NCBI RefSeq assembly: GCF_018371055.1
Contig: NZ_JAGYZD010000030.1
Coordinates: 1 to 12,248 of the forward strand
DNA: 12,248 nt
Direction of reading: 5' to 3'
DNA from: Finegoldia magna
GTDB lineage: Bacteria > Bacillota > Clostridia > Tissierellales > Peptoniphilaceae
The notes beneath the pieces are model-generated. The model was given only the letters and a program-made list of their open reading frames with translations. It did no database searches and was not told where the DNA came from. This document shows, piece by piece, positions 1-6,400 of this stretch. How positions within the stretch are numbered: the first letter of the stretch is position 1; every line of letters begins with the position of its first letter. The translations under genes were made by a program, and so were the position numbers.

Positions 1-51
1 AAATTCAATATACCAGTACTTGGTGTAATACCAGAAATTAAGGAGAAATAG
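1..51 (+). CDS. C-terminal end of a CpsC/Wzz-type chain-length regulator (partial)
   Basis: Only the last 16 codons and a TAG stop are in the window, in frame 1. They end in NIPVLGVIPEIKEK. A hydrophobic PVLGVIP stretch near the C-terminus is typical of Wzz/CpsC polysaccharide co-polymerases, just after their second membrane segment, where the tail contacts the partner tyrosine kinase. The next gene begins two bases later and is that kinase, which fits the usual cpsC-cpsD pairing in Bacillota. The kinase's AAGGAG ribosome binding site (40-45) lies inside this reading frame. The call rests on a short tail plus gene order, so the family is likely but not proven. Confidence 0.7.
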   Translation, partial: KFNIPVLGVIPEIKEK

Positions 52-52
52 T

Positions 53-745
53 ATGGCGAAAAAACACGCTTATTATGACAATACATCTATGATTGATGAG
101 GCAATCAGAACATTGAGAACAAACTTGTCATTTTCATCAATAGATAAACAATTAAAAAAAATAGTAATAACATCCTCACACCCTAGTGAAGGGAAATCGA
201 CAATCGCATTAAAACTAGCTAGATCAATGGCGAAGAATCACCAAAAAGTATTGTTGGTTGATTGCGACCTAAGAAACCCATCAATCGGTAAAATAATGGG
301 AACTCAATTTAATTTGGGGTTGACTAACCTTTTAGTAAAAGGATTGGATTATGATCAAGTGAAAATCACAGATAGCGAGGAAAGTGACCTAGACATTATA
401 CTCACAGGACCAACTCCTCCAAATCCATCAGAATTACTTGGATCTGAAAGAATGAAAAAATTATTAGAAAAACTAGAAACAATATATGATGTCATCATAT
501 TAGACACACCTCCTGCAGGAATACTTACAGATGCACAAGTATTGTCGACAATGGCAGATGGAGTTTTACTTATAGTAGCGCAAGGTGAAACAAAATACGA
601 AGAAATAGACGTAACTCTTCAAAATCTTAAACATGTTGGAGCCAACGTGTTGGGAACAGTGTTGAATAAAGTAGAAGTTAAAAACAAACACAAGTACGGA
701 TATGGATACGGCTACGGATACAAATACGGAAGCAGCCAATCCTAA
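53..745 (+). CDS. cpsD: CpsD/CapB-type capsular tyrosine-protein kinase (BY-kinase)
   Basis: This 230-residue protein is a cytoplasmic bacterial tyrosine kinase that pairs with the membrane protein CpsC to control capsule chain length and export. Visible motifs are the Walker A loop SSHPSEGKST (41-50), the A' motif VLLVDCDLRNP (66-76) and Walker B VIILDTPP (147-154). An N-terminal EAIRTLRTNL segment (16-25) is typical of the family and takes part in ring assembly. The C-terminus carries six tyrosines alternating mostly with glycine (215, 217, 219, 221, 223, 225), the expected autophosphorylation cluster. The length matches streptococcal and staphylococcal CpsD/CapB. The ATG at 53 has AAGGAG seven bases upstream. 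The next gene encodes the matching phosphatase. MinD-like ATPases share the P-loop, but the tyrosine tail and context favour CpsD. Confidence 0.95.
   Translation: MAKKHAYYDNTSMIDEAIRTLRTNLSFSSIDKQLKKIVITSSHPSEGKSTIALKLARSMAKNHQKVLLVDCDLRNPSIGKIMGTQFNLGLTNLLVKGLDYDQVKITDSEESDLDIILTGPTPPNPSELLGSERMKKLLEKLETIYDVIILDTPPAGILTDAQVLSTMADGVLLIVAQGETKYEEIDVTLQNLKHVGANVLGTVLNKVEVKNKHKYGYGYGYGYKYGSSQS
695..730 (+). repeat. Six hexanucleotide units encoding the Tyr-Gly tail of CpsD
   Basis: Six consecutive six-base units of the form TAY GGN encode Tyr-Gly pairs, except the fifth, which is TAC AAA (Tyr-Lys). The units are not identical at the third codon positions, so this is an imperfect tandem repeat. 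It encodes all six clustered tyrosines of the kinase. Gain or loss of a unit would keep the frame and change the number of phosphorylation sites. Confidence 0.8.
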
Positions 746-765
746 TATATAATATAGAAAAAATT

Positions 766-770
766 GGAGA
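766..770 (+). promoter_or_regulatory. Ribosome binding site that fixes the CpsB start at 776
   Basis: GGAGA lies five bases before the ATG at 776. An in-frame TTG at 764 would overlap this site and has no Shine-Dalgarno sequence of its own. The ATG also gives the family-typical N-terminus MIDIHTH. Confidence 0.8.
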
Positions 771-775
771 AGATT

Positions 776-1576
776 ATGATAGATATTCACACACATGTAT
801 TGTTTGGATTAGACGATGGAGCACAAAGCCTTGAAGAATCCATGGCAATCATCCACAAATATATAGAAAATGGATATCATGGTGTGGTAGCTACGCCCCA
901 TCATTATAACGGAAAGTATTTACCATCAAAAAAAGAAATCATTGAAAGCAGACAAACTATCTTAGACGAACTCAAAAATCAAAACATAGATTTCGAGATA
1001 TACCTTGGTAATGAAATATTTCTTGATGAAAACACATTACATGAATTGGAAAATCATGAAGTATTCACATTAGCGGATTCAAAATATGTATTAATCGAAT
1101 TTCCATTCTTGGGAAAAGTTAACTATGCACCTTCTCTAATCTATCAAATTCAATTATCAGGATACATTCCAGTACTTGCACATGTCGAAAGATACCAAGT
1201 CACAAAAGAAGAATTTGATTTTATTGAAAAAATTTACAAAGCAGGAGCATTGTTCCAAATAAATTTGAGTTCATTAAAAAATGTATCAAGCCAAGAATAT
1301 AAAATGGCAAATAAATTACTAGACAAAGATATGGTTCAAATAGTTGGAACGGATACCCACTCTCCAGAAAGAAGAAATCCAGATGTTAAGAAAGAATTGG
1401 AATATTTGAAAAATAAAATGGGAGAAGATTGGTATAATGAAGTTGTAATAGAAAATCCACAAAAAATAATACACGATGAATTTATTAGAAAAACTGAAAT
1501 AGTGGATGAAATCCCTAAAATAAAAAAAGAATCATTCTGGAAGAAAATATTAAGAAGGAATAAAAATGAAAAATAG
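776..1576 (+). CDS. cpsB: CpsB/YwqE-type PHP-family tyrosine-protein phosphatase
   Basis: This 266-residue protein is a metal-dependent phosphatase expected to remove phosphate from the tyrosine tail of CpsD, setting the phosphorylation cycle that governs capsule assembly. PHP-domain metal ligands are visible: DIHTH (3-7), LDDG (12-15), TPHH (40-43), the AHVERY segment in mid-protein and GTDTHSPERR toward the C-terminus. These match the streptococcal CpsB and Bacillus YwqE pattern. The start is placed at the ATG at 776, not the in-frame TTG at 764, because GGAGA sits five bases before the ATG and the protein then begins with the canonical MIDIH. The last 20 or so residues are lysine- and arginine-rich (KKESFWKKILRRNKNEK), an extension that may touch the membrane. 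The 3' end overlaps the next gene by 11 bases, so translation is probably coupled. Confidence 0.93.
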   Translation: MIDIHTHVLFGLDDGAQSLEESMAIIHKYIENGYHGVVATPHHYNGKYLPSKKEIIESRQTILDELKNQNIDFEIYLGNEIFLDENTLHELENHEVFTLADSKYVLIEFPFLGKVNYAPSLIYQIQLSGYIPVLAHVERYQVTKEEFDFIEKIYKAGALFQINLSSLKNVSSQEYKMANKLLDKDMVQIVGTDTHSPERRNPDVKKELEYLKNKMGEDWYNEVVIENPQKIIHDEFIRKTEIVDEIPKIKKESFWKKILRRNKNEK

Positions 1577-1979
1577 ACTAAAATTTTTGATCATTCTTAT
1601 GAGCCTAGTTGTAGTAACAACTGGCTGCTACGAACAAGAAACTTACGTTTCTGTGAGGACTCAAAAATCCAAAGATAAAAAAGAGGCAGAGGAAACAGAA
1701 AAAGAAGTAGCAGAAAGAATCGAAAAAAATAACGAAGAAAAACCCGAAAATACAGAAAAAACACCAGCTAAGAAAATGGCCACAGTAAACGTGGAGTCAT
1801 TGAATTTAAGAAAACAAGCTGGAGCTGATCAAAGACTATTGGCATCTATTCCTCAAAACACAGAATTAGAAGTATTAGAAGAAAAATATGTTGATGGAGT
1901 CAAGTGGACAAAAGTAAAATACAATGATATGGAAGGATTTGTCCTATCAGAATACGTCAATATAAAAACAGGAGAATAA
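1566..1979 (+). CDS. Small lipoprotein with a C-terminal bacterial SH3 (SH3b) domain
   Basis: This 137-residue protein has a lipoprotein signal: a positive MKNRLK start, a hydrophobic core and a VTTGC lipobox with Cys21 as the predicted lipidated residue. The Thr at -3 is not the most common residue, so processing is probable rather than certain. Residues about 32-70 form a highly charged Lys/Glu-rich linker. Residues 72-133 form an SH3b domain with the signature SLNLRKQAGADQRLLASI and the conserved GVKWTKVKYNDMEGFVLSEYV. SH3b domains often bind cell-wall peptidoglycan. The gene starts inside the end of cpsB (ribosome binding site AAGGA) and ends one base before the LCP gene. It may therefore act on the outer membrane face during wall attachment of the polymer, but that role is inferred. 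I recognise no named homologue. Confidence 0.85.
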   Translation: MKNRLKFLIILMSLVVVTTGCYEQETYVSVRTQKSKDKKEAEETEKEVAERIEKNNEEKPENTEKTPAKKMATVNVESLNLRKQAGADQRLLASIPQNTELEVLEEKYVDGVKWTKVKYNDMEGFVLSEYVNIKTGE

Positions 1980-1980
1980 T

Positions 1981-3402
1981 ATGAAAAACAAAGTATTAGC
2001 AGTAGTATTAGGAATAATTTCGTTAATAGCATCAGCGTTTTTTTCGTATAATTTGATATCAAACAAATTATTACCTAGCAAATATCAAATAATTATAGTC
2101 TCTGGGCTTTTGTTATTAACATTGCTAGTTGTACTATTATTATCCAGACAAAGTATAGTTGCCAAAACTTTTGGAATAATACTTTTTTCAATAATCGTCG
2201 CTTCAACAATTACGGGAACTTTTTATATAAACAAATCCATGAAAGCACTTGAAAAAGTTTCTGATTCTGAAAGCATTAAACAAACCAAAGTCAAACTATC
2301 ATTAGTAAAGTTAAAATCATCTAACCTAGAAGAGCTAATCAAAAAAAATGACTTGGTGACACAGGTATATGAAAAAGAAAACAAAACAGATATTGATACA
2401 TTTGTTGATGAAATAAATGGGAAAATTAATAAAAACCTTAAAACAACAGATGTTGATTCATATATGTTAGCAGCAAAAAATCTCATAACAAAAAAAACGG
2501 ATTTTATCGTACTAAATGAAGCATATAGGTCTGTAATTAAAGACTTCATACCAGAATTTGATGAATTAACAGAAGTAGTAGGGGACAAAGAATTTACTAG
2601 AATCAACAAGCTTTCAAATCAAGCTGAAGACAAAAATTCGTTTAACCTATATATTTCTGGGATAGATACATATGGTCCTATTGAAACAGTGTCAAGATCA
2701 GATGTTAATTTAATAGTTTCAGTAAATCAAGAAACAAGAAAAATTTTGATAACAACAGTACCAAGGGATACTTATGTTCCAATTGCTGGTGGAGGCAACA
2801 ATCAAAAAGATAAGCTAACACACGCTGGAATATATGGTATTGATTCGTCAATCAAAACACTAGAAAATTTCTTGGATACAAAACTTGATTACTACGCAAA
2901 AGTTAACTTCAATACATTAATAGAAGTAGTTGATGTATTAGGTGGCGTGGATGTTGATAACGTACAAACATTTAGTGCAGGTGGATATGATTTTCCAAAA
3001 GGAAAAGTTCACTTAGATGGCAAGAAAGCCTTGGTATTCTCCAGAGAAAGATATCATTTAGCTGATGGTGACCATGATAGAGGAAGAAATCAAGAAAGGG
3101 TATTAAAAGCCATAATAGAAAAAGCTTCCAGACCAGAAAGCTTACTCAAAACATCACCAATACTATCAATAGCTGAAAAATCAGCACAAACCAACATGTC
3201 AAAAGATTTTATGGTTAAAATGATAAACAAAGAAATAGATGCACCAAAAGGATATAACATTGAATCACAAGATTTAAAAGGTACAGGCAAAATGGGACTT
3301 CCGTCTTATGCCATGCCTGGATATAGACTATATATGATGGTAGCAGATGATAGTAGCTTGAAGGAAGTAAAAGACAAGATAGAAAACACATTAAAAAATT
3401 AA
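1981..3402 (+). CDS. LytR-CpsA-Psr (LCP) family polysaccharide-to-wall ligase
   Basis: This 473-residue protein should transfer the finished polymer from its lipid carrier to peptidoglycan outside the membrane. The N-terminus has three hydrophobic segments (about 5-27, 36-55, 62-82), as in streptococcal CpsA rather than single-span LytR/TagU. Residues about 90-215 form an extracytoplasmic accessory region rich in Lys/Asp/Glu. The LCP catalytic domain follows (about 221-380), with LYISGIDTYG, SRSDVN (Arg239, Asp241), VPRDTYV (Arg262, Asp263), DKLTHAG, the mid-domain VDVLGGVDVD and FSRERYHLADGDHDRGRNQ. The arginines and aspartates of these motifs bind the pyrophosphate lipid and Mg. The ATG at 1981 has GGAGA five bases upstream. 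It is the last gene of the control module; a 61-base gap with no clear terminator separates it from galE. Confidence 0.93.
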   Translation: MKNKVLAVVLGIISLIASAFFSYNLISNKLLPSKYQIIIVSGLLLLTLLVVLLLSRQSIVAKTFGIILFSIIVASTITGTFYINKSMKALEKVSDSESIKQTKVKLSLVKLKSSNLEELIKKNDLVTQVYEKENKTDIDTFVDEINGKINKNLKTTDVDSYMLAAKNLITKKTDFIVLNEAYRSVIKDFIPEFDELTEVVGDKEFTRINKLSNQAEDKNSFNLYISGIDTYGPIETVSRSDVNLIVSVNQETRKILITTVPRDTYVPIAGGGNNQKDKLTHAGIYGIDSSIKTLENFLDTKLDYYAKVNFNTLIEVVDVLGGVDVDNVQTFSAGGYDFPKGKVHLDGKKALVFSRERYHLADGDHDRGRNQERVLKAIIEKASRPESLLKTSPILSIAEKSAQTNMSKDFMVKMINKEIDAPKGYNIESQDLKGTGKMGLPSYAMPGYRLYMMVADDSSLKEVKDKIENTLKN

Positions 3403-3463
3403 GTCGGAATGGACTAGGTTAAGTCAATTTTAAAATAATTATAGCATTTATTAGGGAGAAAAA

Positions 3464-4480
3464 ATGAGAGTATTATTAACAGGTGGTGCTGGATACATTG
3501 GTTCGCACACAGCTGTAGAACTATTAAATAGCAATCATGAAGTTATAATAGCGGATAATTTCACTAATTCAAAACCAGAAGTATTGAACAGAATAAAACA
3601 AATAACAGGTAGAGATTTTAAATCATATGATATAGATGTAAAAGATAAAAATAAGTTATCTATAATTTTTAATGAAAATGATATTGATGCAGTAATACAT
3701 TTGGCTGGTTTTAAAGCTGTTGGAGAATCTGTTTCAACTCCATTAAAATACTATAGAAACAACATCGATACAATATTGACTGTACTTGAATGTATGGAAG
3801 AATTTGGAGTAAATAAGATTGTTTTTTCCTCATCCGCAACTGTTTATGGCGAAGAAAACAAATCTCCTAATGACGAGTCAATGAAAAAAGGAACGTGTTC
3901 AAATCCTTATGGCTGGACCAAATTCATTATAGAACAAATAATAGAAGATGCAGTACGTTCCAATAAAAATTTATCGGGTGTAATACTACGATACTTTAAT
4001 CCAATTGGCGCACATAAAAGTGGTTTGATAGGAGAGGATCCCACGGGAATTCCGAACAACCTAATGCCTTATATAACACAGGTCGCAATTGGAAAAAGAG
4101 AAAAACTTACAATCTTTGGAGACGATTATAACACTCCAGACGGCACATGCTTAAGAGATTATATTCATGTGGTCGACTTGGCAATTGGTCATGTAAAAGC
4201 ATTAGAATTTGGTTGCAGCAAAGGGATTAATATTATTAATTTAGGTACAGGAATCCCTTGTAGTGTACTAGAATTAGTTAGTTCGTTTGAAAAAGCAAAT
4301 AATATTAAAATAAAAAAGGAAATAGGTCCAAGAAGACCTGGAGATTTAGATGAAGTTTGGGCAAATGCTGACAAAGCCGCTGAATCCATAAATTGGAGAG
4401 CTACTAGAAGCTTAGAAGACATGTGTAAAGATTCGTGGAAATGGCAGAAAAACAATCCAAAAGGTTACAATAATTCATAG
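3464..4480 (+). CDS. galE: UDP-glucose 4-epimerase GalE
   Basis: This 338-residue cytosolic short-chain dehydrogenase/reductase interconverts UDP-glucose and UDP-galactose using bound NAD, feeding galactose units to the polymer. The NAD motif GGAGYIGSH is at 7-15, SSSATVYG at 122-129, and the catalytic Tyr149 and Lys153 sit in YGWTK, matching the E. coli positions. RYFNPIGAH (176-184), PYITQVAIGKR and the C-terminal RRPGDLDEVWA (290-300) bind the UDP-sugar. The residue matching the E. coli Tyr299 gatekeeper appears to be Val298, which would leave room for N-acetyl sugars, so UDP-GlcNAc/UDP-GalNAc exchange is possible. The ATG at 3464 has AGGGAG five bases upstream. Full length and apparently intact. 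It could instead serve general galactose metabolism, but its place here points to polymer precursor supply. Confidence 0.95.
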   Translation: MRVLLTGGAGYIGSHTAVELLNSNHEVIIADNFTNSKPEVLNRIKQITGRDFKSYDIDVKDKNKLSIIFNENDIDAVIHLAGFKAVGESVSTPLKYYRNNIDTILTVLECMEEFGVNKIVFSSSATVYGEENKSPNDESMKKGTCSNPYGWTKFIIEQIIEDAVRSNKNLSGVILRYFNPIGAHKSGLIGEDPTGIPNNLMPYITQVAIGKREKLTIFGDDYNTPDGTCLRDYIHVVDLAIGHVKALEFGCSKGINIINLGTGIPCSVLELVSSFEKANNIKIKKEIGPRRPGDLDEVWANADKAAESINWRATRSLEDMCKDSWKWQKNNPKGYNNS

Positions 4481-4486
4481 AAGGAG
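4481..4486 (+). promoter_or_regulatory. Orphan Shine-Dalgarno sequence just after galE
   Basis: A perfect AAGGAG follows the galE stop immediately, but no gene starts at the right distance. The nearest in-frame candidates are a TTG at 4495 (three codons, then stop) and an ATG at 4503 (eight codons). It may be the leftover start signal of a gene lost or replaced at this junction. The motif is also common by chance in such purine-rich DNA. Confidence 0.4.
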
Positions 4487-4493
4487 TCGGGCA

Positions 4494-4566
4494 TTTGAGT
4501 TTATGATATTTCAAATTTCAGAATTATGATAGCCGGTATTTTAAATTAACAAATTTTCAACTCAAA
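4494..4566 (+). other. Inverted repeat in the galE-aminotransferase gap
   Basis: TTTGAGTT at 4494-4501 is the reverse complement of AACTCAAA at 4559-4566, with 57 AT-rich bases between. Further pairing does not continue next to the arms and there is no U-run, so it is not a normal terminator. It could be a weak long-range hairpin or chance. Between the arms and the next gene there is only a faint promoter-like pair: TTAACA at 4546-4551 and TATAGA at 4570-4575, 18 bases apart. Confidence 0.3.
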
Positions 4567-4592
4567 GAGTATAGATTAATAAAAGGAGAGAC

Positions 4593-5783
4593 ATGAAAAT
4601 TGAATTTTCACCACCTGATATAAGTAATGAAGAAATTAAGGAAGTGATAGATGCTTTAAAATCAGGTTGGATTACAACAGGACCAAAAACAAAAAAATTA
4701 GAAAAACAAGTTGCAAGTTTTTGCGAAGCAGATGGTGCAGTTTGTTTAAATTCACAAACCGCATGCGCGGAACTAACTTTACGATTGCTAGGAATTGGTA
4801 AAGGCGATGAAGTTATTGTTCCGGCATACACATATACTGCTACAGCATCAGTAGTATGTCATGTAGGTGCTAAGTTAGTTATTGTTGACTCATATCCAAA
4901 TAAAACAGAAATGGATTATGATAAATTAGAGAATGCTATAACTGAGAAAACAAAAGCGATAATACCAGTAGATGTTGCTGGAATACCATGTGATTATGAC
5001 AGAATCCATAAAATAGTGGAGAAAAAGAGAGCTATTTTTAAGCCTTGTAATAATATACAAGAAGCGATTGGAAGAATAGCAGTATGCGAAGACGCTGCAC
5101 ATGCATTTGGAGCAAGCTATAAAGGAAATAAGATAGGAAGTGTGTCTGACTTTACATGTTTTAGCTTTCATGCAGTTAAAAATTTTACTACAGCAGAAGG
5201 TGGAGCAGTGACTTGGAAATCGATAAATGGAATTAGTGATGAAGACATTTATAAGCAATATCAATTATTTTCGCTTCATGGACAATCAAAAGATGCGTTA
5301 TCTAAAATGCAAGTTGGCGCCTGGGAGTATGATGTAATAGGACCGTGGTATAAGTGTAATATGACAGATGTTTTGGCATCAATAGGAATAGCTCAGATGA
5401 AGAGGTATCCTGATATGTTGATAAAAAGAGAAAGTCTGATAAAGCTATATAACAATTACCTAGATCAATTAGGAATACTTTACTTAGATCATTATTCTGA
5501 AGATTATCGTTCATCAGGACATCTATATATAACAAGATTGCTGAAAGATGATGAAAATAAGAGAAATATAATTATTAAAAAAATGGGAGAACAAGGTATT
5601 GCATGTAATGTTCATTATAAACCATTGCCGATGCTAACGGCTTATAAGAAATTAGGTTTTAAAATAGAGGATTATAACAATGCTTATGATTTTTATAAAA
5701 ACGAGATAACTTTACCTTTACACACTCTTCTTTCTGAAAAAGACGTAGAATATATTATAAGTAGTTTAAGAAAATTGTTGTAG
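4593..5783 (+). CDS. DegT/DnrJ/EryC1/StrS-family sugar aminotransferase
   Basis: This 396-residue PLP enzyme should transfer an amino group, usually from glutamate, to a keto sugar nucleotide, often the 4-keto product of a UDP-GlcNAc 4,6-dehydratase. Visible are the substrate/start motif FSPPDI and SGWITTGPKTKKLE (24-37), YTYTATASVV (79-88), the PLP-ring aspartate in EDAAHAFGA (166-174; Asp167), the Schiff-base Lys196 in SFHAVKNFTTAEGG, and CNMTDVLASIG (255-265). Compared with the textbook family, about 20 extra residues lie before EDAAHA (about 143-163); I recall this from a clostridial subgroup usually found next to initiating sugar transferases. AGGAG at 4584-4588 supports the ATG. The gene directly precedes such a transferase, so the product is probably the first sugar of the repeat. 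No matching dehydratase or acetyltransferase is in the window. Confidence 0.9.
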   Translation: MKIEFSPPDISNEEIKEVIDALKSGWITTGPKTKKLEKQVASFCEADGAVCLNSQTACAELTLRLLGIGKGDEVIVPAYTYTATASVVCHVGAKLVIVDSYPNKTEMDYDKLENAITEKTKAIIPVDVAGIPCDYDRIHKIVEKKRAIFKPCNNIQEAIGRIAVCEDAAHAFGASYKGNKIGSVSDFTCFSFHAVKNFTTAEGGAVTWKSINGISDEDIYKQYQLFSLHGQSKDALSKMQVGAWEYDVIGPWYKCNMTDVLASIGIAQMKRYPDMLIKRESLIKLYNNYLDQLGILYLDHYSEDYRSSGHLYITRLLKDDENKRNIIIKKMGEQGIACNVHYKPLPMLTAYKKLGFKIEDYNNAYDFYKNEITLPLHTLLSEKDVEYIISSLRKLL

Positions 5784-5792
5784 GGGGAAATT

Positions 5793-6386
5793 TTGTTTTA
5801 TCAAAAATATTTAAAAAGAGTTATTGATTTTCTTGTATCTTTAATTATTTCGCCGATAGTATTAATTGTATGTATTATTTTTGGAGTTCTTATATATATT
5901 GAAGATAAAGGGGATATTTTTTATATATCAGAACGAAGAGGAATAAATGGGTCGGTATTTAAAATGTACAAATTGAGATCAATGAAAATAAATTCACCTG
6001 ACTTGAGAAATCCTGACGGATCAACCTATAACAGCAAAAAAGATGAGAGATTAACGAAAATAGGGAAAATAATAAGAAAACTATCAATAGATGAGTTGCC
6101 TCAAATTTTCAACGTGTTAAAGGGTGAAATGTCTTTCATAGGTCCAAGACCAAGTTTGGTGAGTATGAGATATAATGAATTAGATGAATATAGAAAAAAA
6201 AGATTAAATGTTTTGCCTGGAATAACAGGGTACAGTCAAGCGTATTATAGAAATACAATATCGCAATCAGAAAAAATAATAAAAGATTGCTGGTATGTAG
6301 ATAATATTTCGCTCAGTACTGATTTAAAAATTTTAATCAAAACAATTAAAATTGTTCTGTTCAAAACAGGTATTTATAATAGCTAG
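5793..6386 (+). CDS. Small PglC/EpsL-like undecaprenyl-phosphate sugar phosphotransferase
   Basis: This 197-residue monotopic phosphoglycosyl transferase should move a sugar-1-phosphate from a UDP-sugar to undecaprenyl phosphate, starting each repeat unit at the inner membrane face. One hydrophobic re-entrant segment lies at about 10-36 (RVIDFLVSLIISPIVLIV), followed by ERRG, KMYKLRSM (57-64), the catalytic Asp-Glu pair in SIDELPQ (Asp100, Glu101) and FIGPRP (115-120). It has only the catalytic core, like PglC and EpsL, and lacks the four-span N-terminus of WbaP/WcaJ. Translation starts at TTG 5793. No in-frame ATG precedes the conserved KRVIDF segment, and AGGGGG ends five bases before the TTG. 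It follows the aminotransferase by nine bases, so a diamino or amino-deoxy sugar is the likely first residue (inference). Confidence 0.93.
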   Translation: MFYQKYLKRVIDFLVSLIISPIVLIVCIIFGVLIYIEDKGDIFYISERRGINGSVFKMYKLRSMKINSPDLRNPDGSTYNSKKDERLTKIGKIIRKLSIDELPQIFNVLKGEMSFIGPRPSLVSMRYNELDEYRKKRLNVLPGITGYSQAYYRNTISQSEKIIKDCWYVDNISLSTDLKILIKTIKIVLFKTGIYNS

Positions 6387-6400
6387 AGGGTTACTATAGT

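Noticed and set aside
566..796. Minus-strand open frame of 76 codons across the end of cpsD
   Set aside because: It is the reverse of the Tyr-Gly repeat and lies opposite a clear gene; it has no recognisable domain and no good ribosome binding site.
3403..3463. Possible terminator between the LCP gene and galE
   Set aside because: Only four-base stems (AGTC/GACT) are found and no stable hairpin with a following U-run; read-through into galE is more likely.
4546..4575. Promoter-like pair TTAACA and TATAGA before the aminotransferase
   Set aside because: The -10 matches only four of six bases and the start of transcription would fall almost on the ribosome binding site. Not strong enough to call a promoter.
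4926..5264. Minus-strand open frame of 112 codons inside the aminotransferase gene
   Set aside because: Fully opposite a well-supported enzyme gene, with an unlikely composition (many Cys, Ser, Tyr); a shadow frame.
5793..5795. TTG start of the sugar phosphotransferase as possible sign of a truncated gene
   Set aside because: The ribosome binding site AGGGGG is well placed and the protein begins with the full KRVIDF membrane segment at the usual place, so the gene is intact.
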